The notes beneath the pieces are model-generated. The model made no database searches. It worked only from the letters and a program-made list of their open reading frames with translations, and was not told the DNA's origin. The position numbers were made by a program, and so were the translations under genes. This document shows positions 6,774-14,993 of a stretch of DNA of 32,445 nt, one piece after another; the stretch's first letter is position 1; every line of letters starts with the position of its first letter. This stretch comes from a bacterium. Its GTDB lineage: Bacteria; 4484-113; JAFGCY01. The stretch is taken from the NCBI GenBank assembly GCA_016932385.1, contig JAFGCY010000039.1, forward strand, positions 1 to 32,445. Direction: 5' to 3'.

Positions 6774-8819
6774 ATGCCGCGCGTATTGCTGGTTGTTGTC
6801 ATTCTGCTGGTTTGGGCTTGTCCGGTGCTCGCGGCGCCGATTCACGAGGCCGCGCATGTCGGCGATCTCGAGCAGCTGGAGCGGTTGCTGGCGGCGGATC
6901 CGGCTTTGATTGACATGACCGATGAGCATCAGGCCACCGCGCTGCACTACGCAGCGGACCTGGGCGCCGGCGAAGCAATTGCTCTGTTGATCGAACACGG
7001 TGCCAACCTGAAAGCGCTTGATGCCGACGGCGACACTCCACTGCATTGGGCCGCCATGGCCGGACAGACCGCCGCCGTCCAAGCGCTGGTGGCGGCTGGC
7101 GCGCAGGTGGATCCGCACAACCACCAAGGGCAAACGCCGCTGCACTATGCCGCGATCGGGGGCCACCCGCGAGTGGCGAAGATGCTCTTGAACCTGGGTG
7201 CCGCTATCAACGCGCCGAATGCAGAGGGGCAGACGCCCCTGCATGAGGCGGCCCTGCATGCCAACAGCGAAGTGCTCGTTCTACTGGCGGAAAACGGCGC
7301 GGACCTGGAGCTCCAGGACTCATACGGCCGGACCGCTTTGGTGCTGATGACGCGCGAGAGCGGGGACGTCGCTACCGCCCTGACGCTGATCAGCTCCGGC
7401 GCCGACATCGACTCCCGCGACAAATTCGGCGACAACTCCCTGCGGCTGGCGGCTTGGCGCGGGTTTACCGGTATGGTGGAGCTGTTGCTGGATCACGAAG
7501 CCGAGATCGAGCTGGCTGAGGATGGCGATTACCTGCTGGAGCAGGCCGCGGACCGGGGACTGGAGCGGCTGTTCTTCCGGGTGTTGGAGCTGGCGGAGAG
7601 CCAAGACGTCGAGCTAACGCTGTCGGAGTTGCTGCTGTTCAACGCCGCCGCGGGTGGTTCAGGAAAGATCATGCAGGCACTGTTGGACCAGGGGCTGGAC
7701 CCGAATTATACGGACGGCTACGGGTCGGTTCCGTTGCACCGCACCGCGATGAAGGGAAGGCTGGACTGCGCCGAGGCGCTGGTGGCCGCCGGCGCCGACA
7801 TCAACCGGCTAAACCGGCTGGGGGAGACGGCTTATAACATCGCGCTGGCGTGGGAGCAGACCGCCTACGCTACCCGGCTGGCCGAACTGGGCGCGGATCC
7901 CAGCGCCCAGCGATTTCCCGAACTGCGCGGCCCGTACTTGGGACAAGAGCCGCCGGGCCTTGCCCCACAGCGGTTTGCCCGGGGGATCGTCGATCTGCCG
8001 GGCATGGAGCATACCTGCATCGTCTTCACGCCGGGGCTGGACGAGGCATTCTGGCCGGCGGAATTTATGCTGGAAGACTCGGGTTACTCGATCAGCAAGC
8101 TTATGACCGCGCGGATCGAGGACGGACGCTGGACGGCGCCGGAACTGATGGAGTTTTCGCGGGATATGTCCTACGGCGATACCGATCCGTGCCTGGCCCC
8201 GGACGGCAACCGGCTGTACTTCTATTCACGGCGGCCGGTGGAGCCCGGGCGGCCGGCGAACAAGGAAAACGTCTGGTACAGCGACCGGATCGAAGACGGC
8301 TGGACGGAGCCACGGTCGCTCGGCGCGGCGGCCAACGAGCCGGACACGCACTGGGAAATCGGCGCGGATCAGACGGGCAACGTTTACGTCGGTGCCACCG
8401 ACGGCCGGGGATACGGCGGCGGAGACATCTACGTGATCGAGCAGCGGGACGGAGTATTCCAAGCGCCGGTGAACATGGGCGTGCCGGTCAACGGGCCGGG
8501 CGGCGACGGCCAGCCGTATATCGCGCCGGATGGGAGCTTTCTGCTGCTCACCAGGTTCGATGGCGAAGGCTCGCTGGGCGGGCCGGACCTTTACATGAGT
8601 GAACGGTTGGCAGATGGCGGTTGGTCGGAACCGGAAAATCTGGGTATGCCGGTGAACAGCGACGGATATGAGATATGCCCCACGATCACACCGGATGGGA
8701 AGTACCTGTTCTTCCTGGGACGCCGCGAGTTGGGCGACGGAATCTATTGGGTCGACATCCAAGCCTGCCCGCAGCTGGCGGAGCTGGCGCAAGGCGTGGC
8801 CTGGGCCGGTAGCGATTAG
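6774..8819 (+). CDS. Secreted ankyrin-repeat / PD40 beta-propeller fusion protein
   Basis: A 681-residue protein with a Shine-Dalgarno sequence (GGTGGAGGTAG, about 7 bases before the ATG). Residues 1-21 form a cleavable signal peptide (hydrophobic core VLLVVVILLVWA, ending VLAAP). From about residue 22 to 380 runs a set of ankyrin repeats, with clear units such as DGDTPLHWAAMAGQTAAVQAL, QGQTPLHYAAIGGHPRVAKML and EGQTPLHEAALHANSEVLVLL. Residues 420-670 carry PD40/TolB-like propeller strands with the typical PDG motif: DPCLAPDGNRLYFYSRR, GQPYIAPDGSFLLLTRF and CPTITPDGKYLFFLGRR. Both modules bind partners or ligands and no catalytic residues are evident. Exported ankyrin proteins are less common than cytoplasmic ones. 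It is probably monocistronic. Confidence 0.85.
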   Translation: MPRVLLVVVILLVWACPVLAAPIHEAAHVGDLEQLERLLAADPALIDMTDEHQATALHYAADLGAGEAIALLIEHGANLKALDADGDTPLHWAAMAGQTAAVQALVAAGAQVDPHNHQGQTPLHYAAIGGHPRVAKMLLNLGAAINAPNAEGQTPLHEAALHANSEVLVLLAENGADLELQDSYGRTALVLMTRESGDVATALTLISSGADIDSRDKFGDNSLRLAAWRGFTGMVELLLDHEAEIELAEDGDYLLEQAADRGLERLFFRVLELAESQDVELTLSELLLFNAAAGGSGKIMQALLDQGLDPNYTDGYGSVPLHRTAMKGRLDCAEALVAAGADINRLNRLGETAYNIALAWEQTAYATRLAELGADPSAQRFPELRGPYLGQEPPGLAPQRFARGIVDLPGMEHTCIVFTPGLDEAFWPAEFMLEDSGYSISKLMTARIEDGRWTAPELMEFSRDMSYGDTDPCLAPDGNRLYFYSRRPVEPGRPANKENVWYSDRIEDGWTEPRSLGAAANEPDTHWEIGADQTGNVYVGATDGRGYGGGDIYVIEQRDGVFQAPVNMGVPVNGPGGDGQPYIAPDGSFLLLTRFDGEGSLGGPDLYMSERLADGGWSEPENLGMPVNSDGYEICPTITPDGKYLFFLGRRELGDGIYWVDIQACPQLAELAQGVAWAGSD

Positions 8820-8856
8820 GGGCCTGATCAACCGTAAAATACCAACTGGGTGGTGG

Positions 8857-8872
8857 CGTTTCACGTGAAACG
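8857..8872. promoter_or_regulatory. parS site 1 (ParB-binding centromere)
   Basis: The 16-base palindrome CGTTTCACGTGAAACG matches the bacterial consensus TGTTNCACGTGAAACA at every position except the outermost base on each side. It lies between two converging genes, 38 bases after the ankyrin/propeller gene. ParB (Spo0J) loads on such sites to segregate the chromosome. Confidence 0.85.
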
Positions 8873-8893
8873 TTATGCGCAATGTTATCCAAA

Positions 8894-8909
8894 CGTTCCA
8901 CGTGAAACA
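8894..8909. promoter_or_regulatory. parS site 2 (ParB-binding centromere)
   Basis: CGTTCCACGTGAAACA matches the parS consensus in all but the first base; the variable fifth base is C. It starts 37 bases after the first site and has the same orientation of its asymmetric flank. No other copy was noticed in the window. Confidence 0.85.
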
Positions 8910-8970
8910 CATTTGCCTTGTGTAATGCGAAAGGAATGGGAGACCAACCCGGGTCTTGGGCGCAAGCGCC

Positions 8971-10293
8971 CTAAGTGGCCTGGCCGCGGCGGGCTTTGGC
9001 CAGCGAAGCCAGGGCGAAACGATAGGCGATGAAGAGCATTGACAGTTGCACGGCGACCAGGGCCGGCGCGCGCCACAGCTCGATGTTCAACAGGTCCGGC
9101 GGCGCCTGGCTTACGTTAGCGATGCCCCACGGCATGAATGCTTGGGAGTTAACCGCGGCTGTTATTGCGGTGATTCCCCAGGTTACCCAGAGCACAAGCA
9201 GGTGCGTGAAGTCGATCTTGGTTGAAAGCGCAAGACGGCCGGTGAATACACTCACGATGCACCAGGTGGACCAGGCGAACACTATCGTTACCAGCAATCC
9301 ACCGAAGATCGCTCGATACCGGTTTGCGACAAGTCCCACCAGCAACTGAAGGCCAAGCGCCAGGACAATGATCAGCATGGCAGCCGGAAGGAACCATGGG
9401 ATCAATGGTTTCAACTTCAAGAATGCCGCCGTGTTCCGTTGGCTGGTGACTAATAGATTCAAAGTCTGGGGAACAGCCACCACAACGTGCAAGGCGTTAA
9501 TGAGGCAAAACACGTTCACGAAGCACATCGCGGTTCCGCAGGCGGGACCGAAGATCCGGGCATTCGTCCTGCGGCCGAGCGTAATGAACATCAGCGCGAG
9601 CAGGTATACTGCGCCGACTGATACCACGAACGCCACCGGCAGGCCCAGTAATTCCAGATAGGCGAGCTGTTTAACGTCATCCATGAACTGCGCAGCCTTG
9701 ACCAGATTCATCAGGGTTAGCGGATTGGTTTGCAGCAAGGCGCCTAGCTCAGCCCAGTTGTCGGGGTAGCCGGGGCCCTGGGTGGCTCTAAAGCGATCGT
9801 GAACAATCTCGAACAGAAACGCGTTTTGTACCAACGAGAGTGCTGCCAGAGTTAAAACCCGTCCGATAACTGGCCGGCAGATCGCCTGGATAATGCCAAC
9901 GACGATTTCGTGGTTGGTCAGCCGGCCGCTCAGCAAACCCGCGTCCAGTGCGCCGCGGTTCCCGTGCTGCGGGGACAGTGCTTCGCAGGAACGCACGATG
10001 ACGTCGTAGGCACCGCCGATGGCCCAGAACCAGCAGGCCCAATATGCCGCGGACAGCACCGCCAGGATCAGCAAGTGCGAAGTCGCGTTCACATCCAGGA
10101 TGTATGCTGCGCTAAGCGGCAGTCCCGCGACCAGACCTAGCCACGCCAAAGGGTAGCGCCGCCAGAGCGGCCGCTTGAGAAGGCCGCGGCGGTATGAATT
10201 CGCCAGGTGGATGGCCAGTGGGTTTTCGCGCAGTCCCCGCATCGCCGCAAAAAAGTCGCGCCAGTCGGCTGAAGCTGATTTTATCCCACCCAT
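8971..10293 (-). CDS. Polytopic inner-membrane protein, unknown function
   Basis: A 440-residue protein with a soluble N-terminal stretch (residues 1-48, basic near residues 35-46) followed by about nine or ten hydrophobic segments. These include PLAWLGLVAGLPLSAAYIL, LLILAVLSAAYWACWFWAIG, a region near 260-300, AAMLIIVLALGLQLLVGLV and FGGLLVTIVFAWSTWCIVSV. The general plan resembles ABC-2-type permeases or other bacterial multispan proteins, but no diagnostic motif was seen and no ATPase gene is adjacent. TACAAT lies at -13 to -8 before the ATG and there is no Shine-Dalgarno sequence. The gene lies head-on to the ankyrin gene, with the two parS sites between them. The FAD oxidase gene upstream ends 55 bases before this start. 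Confidence 0.75.
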   Translation of the reverse strand: MGGIKSASADWRDFFAAMRGLRENPLAIHLANSYRRGLLKRPLWRRYPLAWLGLVAGLPLSAAYILDVNATSHLLILAVLSAAYWACWFWAIGGAYDVIVRSCEALSPQHGNRGALDAGLLSGRLTNHEIVVGIIQAICRPVIGRVLTLAALSLVQNAFLFEIVHDRFRATQGPGYPDNWAELGALLQTNPLTLMNLVKAAQFMDDVKQLAYLELLGLPVAFVVSVGAVYLLALMFITLGRRTNARIFGPACGTAMCFVNVFCLINALHVVVAVPQTLNLLVTSQRNTAAFLKLKPLIPWFLPAAMLIIVLALGLQLLVGLVANRYRAIFGGLLVTIVFAWSTWCIVSVFTGRLALSTKIDFTHLLVLWVTWGITAITAAVNSQAFMPWGIANVSQAPPDLLNIELWRAPALVAVQLSMLFIAYRFALASLAKARRGQAT

Positions 10294-10300
10294 CAGCTAG

Positions 10301-10306
10301 ATTGTA
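10301..10306 (-). promoter_or_regulatory. -10 hexamer (TACAAT) just upstream of the membrane protein gene
   Basis: TACAAT on the minus strand lies 13 to 8 bases before the ATG at 10293, giving a leaderless or nearly leaderless transcript. Confidence 0.45.
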
Positions 10307-10348
10307 TATTGTGCCTGGGCTTGTTGGTAGCCTGGGCCAAAACCCGGC

Positions 10349-11833
10349 TCACAGCCACTTGCCGGGATTCAGGATGCCCTTGGGATCGAAAGCGGACTTC
10401 ACGCGCCGCATCAGCTCGATGTATTCGCTGTCGCGCTGCAGCTTCAGGTACGGCGCCTTGGCCAGGCCGACGCCGTGCTCGCCGGTGATCGTGCCGCCCA
10501 GGCTGACCGCCAGCTTACAGGCGTCGCCGATCGCCTCGCGCCCGACGGCGATCCGCGGGTCGTCCTCGCTGTCGAACATCAGCGTGATGTGGAAGTTGCC
10601 GTCGCCGATATGGCCGTAGTTCAGCCAGGTCAGCCCGTGTTGCTCGCCGACCGCCGTGAGGCCCGCCACGAACTCCACCAGCCGGTGCCGCGGCACGGCG
10701 ACGTCCTCGCTGAGTTTGAACTCGCCGAGCTGGTGGCAGGACGGGGAAAGCTCGCTTCTGACGCGCCAGATCTTCAGCGCCTCGGCGCGGTCCACCGTCA
10801 GGCCGACCTGTTTGCCGCCGAGGCCGGTCAACAGCGCATCGAGCTGGGTCAGCTGGGCCAGCGCGTCGGCATCCGTATGCGCGTCGGTCTCCAGGGCCAG
10901 CACCGCCCCGCCTGTCGCAGGGCCGGCGATCACATCAAGCGCCGAACCGAGCGCGTCCCGGGCCTCGTCGCCGAGCTGTTTGACGACGCAGCCCATTACC
11001 GTGGCGTCCATGAACTCCAGCGTGCGCGGGGTAACCGGACCGGCCAGTACGGACTGCGCAGCGCGCGCGGCGGCCTCGTCGTTGTCGAAGACATAAAGCG
11101 CCGTGCCGATCGCCGGCGGAATGGGCAAGAGCCGCAGTTCAGCCTCGACGACCACGCAAAGCATCCCCTCGCTGCCGCAGATCAGGGACGTCAGGTCCAG
11201 GCCGGCGACGTCCTTGACCGCCGAGCTGCCGGTGTGGACCAACTTACCCCCGGGTAAGACGCAGGTCAGACTGAACAGCCAGTGGCGGAAGGTGCCGTAT
11301 TTCACCGTGGTGATGCCACCGGCGTTCTCGGCGATGTTGCCGCCGATGCTGGCGATATCGTGGCTGGACGGCCAGGGCGGGAACCACAGGTTGTAGCTTT
11401 TGAGCTGCTCGTTGAGCTGCTGGATGGTCAGGCCGGGCCCGACGCGGCAGCTGCGGTTGCCGGGGGTGACCTCCCAGAGCCGGTTCAGCGGCGAGGTGTC
11501 CAGCACGATGCCGCCTTTGACCGGCACGCTGCCGCCGGAGAGGCCGCTGCCCAGCCCGCGCGCGTAGACCGGCACGGAATAGAAATCGGCGACGTACATC
11601 ACGTGGCGGACCTCGTCGACCGTCTTGGCTAGCACCGCGACGTCCGGGCGCGCCTTGTCCATGCTGGTGTCCTCGCCGAAGGCGGCGAACTCCGGGCCCT
11701 TGGTGATGATCCGCTTGTGCTCGATGACCTCGCCGATCGCGGCCACGATCAGCAGCGGGTCGGCGGTCTCGCCCGGCTCCAGCTCGGGCAGCTCGATGAA
11801 TGGGAAGCTGTCGGTGTTGGCTGCGGTGTCCAC
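10349..11833 (-). CDS. glcD: FAD-linked oxidase, GlcD / D-lactate dehydrogenase family
   Basis: A 494-residue flavoenzyme that oxidises a 2-hydroxy acid such as glycolate or D-lactate. The PCMH-type FAD-binding domain (about residues 25-225) carries PVYARGLGSGLSGGSVPVKG, GPGLTIQQLNEQL, ASIGGNIAENAGG and VKYGTFRHW. The C-terminal FAD-oxidase domain has NYGHIGDGNFHITLMF, GTITGEHGVGLAK and the usual ending FDPKGILNPGK. The preferred start is the GTG at 11833 (VDTAANTD). TACAAT lies exactly at -12 to -7 of that codon and no Shine-Dalgarno sequence exists for either candidate, whereas an extension to 11866 would run through the promoter. GlcE/GlcF partners are not present, so the electron acceptor and exact substrate are unknown. 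Confidence 0.9.
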   Translation of the reverse strand: MDTAANTDSFPFIELPELEPGETADPLLIVAAIGEVIEHKRIITKGPEFAAFGEDTSMDKARPDVAVLAKTVDEVRHVMYVADFYSVPVYARGLGSGLSGGSVPVKGGIVLDTSPLNRLWEVTPGNRSCRVGPGLTIQQLNEQLKSYNLWFPPWPSSHDIASIGGNIAENAGGITTVKYGTFRHWLFSLTCVLPGGKLVHTGSSAVKDVAGLDLTSLICGSEGMLCVVVEAELRLLPIPPAIGTALYVFDNDEAAARAAQSVLAGPVTPRTLEFMDATVMGCVVKQLGDEARDALGSALDVIAGPATGGAVLALETDAHTDADALAQLTQLDALLTGLGGKQVGLTVDRAEALKIWRVRSELSPSCHQLGEFKLSEDVAVPRHRLVEFVAGLTAVGEQHGLTWLNYGHIGDGNFHITLMFDSEDDPRIAVGREAIGDACKLAVSLGGTITGEHGVGLAKAPYLKLQRDSEYIELMRRVKSAFDPKGILNPGKWL

Positions 11834-11839
11834 GGGTTT

Positions 11840-11845
11840 ATTGTA
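11840..11845 (-). promoter_or_regulatory. -10 hexamer (TACAAT) fixing a leaderless GTG start at 11833
   Basis: TACAAT on the minus strand lies 12 to 7 bases before the GTG codon of the FAD oxidase. The same spacing is seen before several other genes here. Confidence 0.5.
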
Positions 11846-12045
11846 AACCGCCGCCGCCCGGCCCAAGCTGCTCCGCGCCGGAAATGGGGATTCCGAAAGG
11901 CGAACCCGCAGCCCGCCGGGCAGGTCTAATGAATGGATAACAAGAGTTAGTGACTGTGATTATTGATTGATTGAAACCGGCTGAGAACCTGCGAGTACAG
12001 GTGCGATTGGAGACTGCAGCCGAAAACACGGCTGAAGGAAATAAG

Positions 12046-12462
12046 ATGTATGGCGAAGCTACTTCCCGCCGCTGGGGGCGGCGCGGGTTGGCACCGGCGC
12101 TTTTGCTGGCGCTGGCTTTGATGTTTGCCGGTTGCGCGGCGAAAGCGGCAACCATGGTCGGCTACGAGGACCACGGCAGGACCATCGTGATCCCGCGTGG
12201 CTCGAACCTGGCGATCGTGCTGGATGCACATCCCGACGACAACCTCTGGCAGGTGGAATCCTATGACAACAACCTGCTGGACTTCCAGGGCACCAGGCTG
12301 GTCAAACTGGCCCAGCCCTCGCGTTACGGCGGGCATATGTTCCGCCAGTTGGAATACCGGGCGGTCGGATCGGGAACGACGCGCGTCAAGCTGACCTTTG
12401 TCTCGCTGGATGAGTTCCACGATATCGCGGATGCGTTCTGGGTCAGGGTGGTGATCAACTAG
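12046..12462 (+). CDS. Small lipoprotein with chagasin (I42)-like domain
   Basis: A 138-residue protein. The start ATG at 12046 has GAAGGAAATAAG before it (AAGGA about 6 bases upstream) and is preferred over an upstream in-frame ATG. A twin-Arg-containing N-terminus leads to the lipobox MFAGC (Cys30). The mature part is a small all-beta domain: IVIPRGSNLAIVLDAHPDD, then NLWQVESYDNNLLDF, then YRAVGSGTTRVKLTFVS, then FWVRVVIN. This order resembles the chagasin family of cysteine-protease inhibitors (PF09394), where a G-x-x-(L/I)-x-(I/V)-x-L strand precedes the NPTTGYxW loop and a G-x-x-x-(L/V) strand ends the domain. Only the Trp of the inhibitory loop is recognisable here, so inhibitor activity is doubtful. 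The gene converges on the membrane-anchored protein downstream. Confidence 0.65.
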   Translation: MYGEATSRRWGRRGLAPALLLALALMFAGCAAKAATMVGYEDHGRTIVIPRGSNLAIVLDAHPDDNLWQVESYDNNLLDFQGTRLVKLAQPSRYGGHMFRQLEYRAVGSGTTRVKLTFVSLDEFHDIADAFWVRVVIN

Positions 12463-12540
12463 CGCGGCCGGCCTGGTCCGTTGTTGCTGCCCTGGTCGGC
12501 CACGGCAAGATTGCAGCAGCTTCCTGGCCACGCGCATGTA

Positions 12541-13377
12541 CTAGTTGTTCGGCTGCACAACGCGGCAGCCGTCCGTGTCGCCTTGAATAAGGGGATTGGG
12601 AATCACCAACCACCCCTGTGCGTTCGCCAGGAAAGGTTCCCCGGACCCAACCCAACTCGCAGCTATTGCTGAGATCGGGTAGTCATCGGTGGTCAGCAGG
12701 TAATAGGGGAAGGTGGAGTCCACCTCCAATTCAATACAAATGATGTCGTTAGGTGTTGCTCCGTGCAGACGATTCCGGTCCAGCAATTTCGGCTTGGGAT
12801 TGCACTCATACAGCTCAATCGGCATGTCCTCCACGTAGCGACACTCGCGCCAATCATTGCGCGCGGGATGAGCCCAGGTGCGTTCGAACCCAAGTGTTAG
12901 CCGCCGGTGAATCAGTTGGTCCGCGCCAAGCGCAGCCACGACTTGTCTTCCGTCAGTTTCCAACAACACCATTGGGCAGCTTCCTTCCTCACGGTAAATG
13001 TGTGGCTGTTGCTCGCCAGATGCCCATCGGAAGACCAAGCTCTCGGTGGATATACCTAGAAACTCGGGCGGGATTTCCTTGACTCCGTATACTGTAGGGT
13101 TTTGTAATGGGTCGATGGGCCAGGAGTACCCATAGATTTCGGTTCCGCGCATCTTGCCTCGTCCCATCAGGACAATGCCCATTCGATCTTCTGGCCACGC
13201 AAAGACAGAAACAGGATTGCTTGCGCTCTTTCCGATCCAGGGAACGGGATCGATATTGACGCGTGTAGGAACAGCCAGCCATGTACCAATGCCAGCCAAA
13301 GCGATAACAAGAACAATACCCGCTATAAGTTTTAACCTTACGGGCCAACGGATCGGGTTGAAGTGGTTAATACTCAT
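12541..13377 (-). CDS. Membrane-anchored periplasmic protein, unknown function
   Basis: A 278-residue protein with a short basic N-terminus and one hydrophobic segment (LKLIAGIVLVIALAGIGTWL, residues 15-34). It is followed by an exported domain of about 240 residues without a clear cleavage site, so it is probably a signal-anchored protein. The exported part contains several Cys (SCPMVLLE, ECRYVED, YECNPK, IICIELE, DGCRVV) and many Trp/Tyr, and no family was recognised. There is no convincing Shine-Dalgarno sequence. A run of A precedes the ATG, and TACATT at about -22 to -17 could be the -10 element. Confidence 0.7.
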   Translation of the reverse strand: MSINHFNPIRWPVRLKLIAGIVLVIALAGIGTWLAVPTRVNIDPVPWIGKSASNPVSVFAWPEDRMGIVLMGRGKMRGTEIYGYSWPIDPLQNPTVYGVKEIPPEFLGISTESLVFRWASGEQQPHIYREEGSCPMVLLETDGRQVVAALGADQLIHRRLTLGFERTWAHPARNDWRECRYVEDMPIELYECNPKPKLLDRNRLHGATPNDIICIELEVDSTFPYYLLTTDDYPISAIAASWVGSGEPFLANAQGWLVIPNPLIQGDTDGCRVVQPNN

Positions 13378-13472
13378 CTTGTTTTTGATGTCGAATGTAC
13401 CAGCCCGATATCAGCTTAACAGAAGCGTCCGGGTCCAAGCGCAGGGCGGCCGGGCAGTCGTGATGAACACTG

Positions 13473-14054
13473 CTAGCTTTCAAGTTCCTTCAGGCGCTCC
13501 AGGCCGTCGGGCAGGCGTGCGATGTAATGGCGGTAGGTATCGACCGAGCGGCCGTCGTTCTCCTCGCGCGCCAGGACGAACAGGTCGGCCAGGTAGTCCC
13601 AGGCCTCCTCGAACTGCAGCGTCTGGATCAGGTCCTCGGCACGCTGGTCGGTGAAGTGCTTGTGGCCCTCGCGGTTGATGCCAATGCCGCTCTTTGGATC
13701 GAACATCGTGCCGCCCAGCGACTTCATCGCTTTCTCCTCACGCGCGCGCTCGATGTCGCCCATCATTTTGTACCGATGGTGCTCTTTTTGCGCGGCTTCC
13801 TTTTCTTCCTCGCGCTGGCGGCGGAAGCGGGGATCGTTATCGCGGATATGCACGGTCAGCAAGCCAATGTAGTACAGCGGAACGCCGATCGGCGGTACGG
13901 CGAAGGCCAGCGCGCCCCAGAAGCAGCCGTTGCCCGTGCGCACCTGGGCGTCGATGTAGATCCAGAGGCCGCTGACAACCATAACCAAAGGAAAGATAAT
14001 CTTGAGCGGCCCCCAGAAGCCGCCCAGGTTGATTAAATCGGTCAGCCACTGCAT
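13473..14054 (-). CDS. Two-helix membrane protein with charged cytoplasmic tail
   Basis: A 193-residue protein. The ATG at 14054 (MQWLTDLINLGG) is chosen because GGAGGGG lies about 10 bases before it and TACAAT lies further upstream (14076-14081). A longer in-frame extension to 14261 would run antisense into the pyrophosphatase gene. Two hydrophobic segments (about residues 15-36 and 45-70) are separated by the short loop YIDAQVRTGNGCFWG. A highly charged region follows (DPRFRRQREEEKEAAQKEHHRYK, likely coiled coil), then a helical tail that may form TPR-like pairs (AEDLIQTLQFEEAWDYLADLF). The N-terminal part recalls small membrane proteins of the DUF/PLDc_N type, but that is not certain. Confidence 0.75.
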   Translation of the reverse strand: MQWLTDLINLGGFWGPLKIIFPLVMVVSGLWIYIDAQVRTGNGCFWGALAFAVPPIGVPLYYIGLLTVHIRDNDPRFRRQREEEKEAAQKEHHRYKMMGDIERAREEKAMKSLGGTMFDPKSGIGINREGHKHFTDQRAEDLIQTLQFEEAWDYLADLFVLAREENDGRSVDTYRHYIARLPDGLERLKELES

Positions 14055-14131
14055 CGCTGATACCCCTCCGCAATGATTGTAACCGATTTTCACCGCGGGT
14101 ACACGATCTCGCGACCGCCGCGGGTAGCGCA

Positions 14132-14137
14132 TATAAT
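14132..14137 (+). promoter_or_regulatory. -10 hexamer (TATAAT) of the pyrophosphatase promoter
   Basis: TATAAT lies 23 to 18 bases before the ppa start. The predicted transcript would have a leader of about 12 bases that just contains the GGAGG ribosome site, so this is a short-leader promoter, not a leaderless one. Confidence 0.55.
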
Positions 14138-14154
14138 CGTAATGGAGGCAGGAC

Positions 14155-14718
14155 ATGGCGCACGCGTGGCACGAAGTACCGATCGGTGACGAAGCACCCC
14201 AGCGGTTCCAGGCGGTGATCGAGATCCCCAAGGCCAGCAAGGTCAAGTACGAGCTGGACAAGGAGACCGGCCTGATCGTGGTCGACCGCGTGCTCTATTC
14301 CAGCGTGGTCTATCCGGCGAATTACGGCTTCATCCCGCAGACGCTGGGCGACGATCACGACCCGCTGGACGTGCTGGTGCTGATGCAGGAGCCCGTGGTG
14401 CCGCTGTCGATTACGCGCGTTAAGCCGATCGGCATGATGACGATGGTCGACCAGGGCGAGAACGACGAGAAGATCATCGCGGTGCACCTCGACGATCCGG
14501 AGTACCGCGACTACTCGCATATCAGCGAGCTACAGGCGCACCGGCTGGAGGAGCTGCGCAGCTTCTTCGAGGACTATAAGAAACTGGAGAAGAAGGAAGT
14601 CGCCGTCCAGGATTTCCTGGGGCCGGAGGAGGCGATCGCCGCCGTCGCGCATTGCATGCAGCTTTATAAGAAGCTGTTTGCCGGGTTCGACCGCCAACGC
14701 GAGCGCTCCAGATGGTGA
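14155..14718 (+). CDS. ppa: Inorganic pyrophosphatase, family I
   Basis: A 187-residue soluble enzyme that hydrolyses pyrophosphate to two phosphates and so drives biosynthetic reactions. The metal-binding signature [11 protein letters not shown] spans residues 66-76. Other family-I landmarks are [17 protein letters not shown] (substrate Lys and Glu), [21 protein letters not shown], and the closing segment [24 protein letters not shown] with the conserved Tyr/Lys pair. The length is typical of bacterial hexameric enzymes. GGAGG is 7 bases before the ATG. The gene lies divergently from the two-helix membrane protein, and the two promoters are about 50 bases apart. Confidence 0.95.
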   Translation: MAHAWHEVPIGDEAPQRFQAVIEIPKASKVKYELDKETGLIVVDRVLYSSVVYPANYGFIPQTLGDDHDPLDVLVLMQEPVVPLSITRVKPIGMMTMVDQGENDEKIIAVHLDDPEYRDYSHISELQAHRLEELRSFFEDYKKLEKKEVAVQDFLGPEEAIAAVAHCMQLYKKLFAGFDRQRERSRW

Positions 14719-14981
14719 AAGCCGGCCCGATCCCACCCCGGACCGTGGCCGGCCTAGTGATCAGACGCCGGTTAACGGCGCTCGATTAAGCTCAGGGAAT
14801 CCCACCTAAAGCCGGATCGCACGCATAACCTTGCCAACACAAACCTCCCGGTTGGCCGATCATCACGAATACGTGTAAACGAAATACTTCCTTTACATTG
14901 TTTGGACTAGCGGTCGCTGATGAAGTTCCCGGTCGCCGGGATTCGCCTTGCCGGGAAATCGACGTCCAACTGGCGGGACGT

Positions 14982-14987
14982 TACAAT
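14982..14987 (+). promoter_or_regulatory. -10 hexamer (TACAAT) fixing a leaderless start at 14994
   Basis: TACAAT lies exactly 12 to 7 bases before the ATG of the exported protein MRRFKARG, with no Shine-Dalgarno sequence. It argues against an in-frame ATG 96 bases further upstream. Confidence 0.5.
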
Positions 14988-14993
14988 GAAGAC

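Noticed and set aside
8958..8971. GGGCG-CAAG-CGCCC hairpin between parS and the membrane protein gene as a terminator
   Set aside because: The stem is only five pairs with no T-run on either strand, and it touches the stop codon of the converging gene.
14721..14753. Inverted repeat GCCGGCC / GGCCGGC just after the pyrophosphatase gene as a terminator
   Set aside because: The loop is about 19 bases, no T-run follows, and such GC-rich palindromes are common at this base composition. The rest of the 14719-14993 gap shows only the -10 element of the next gene.
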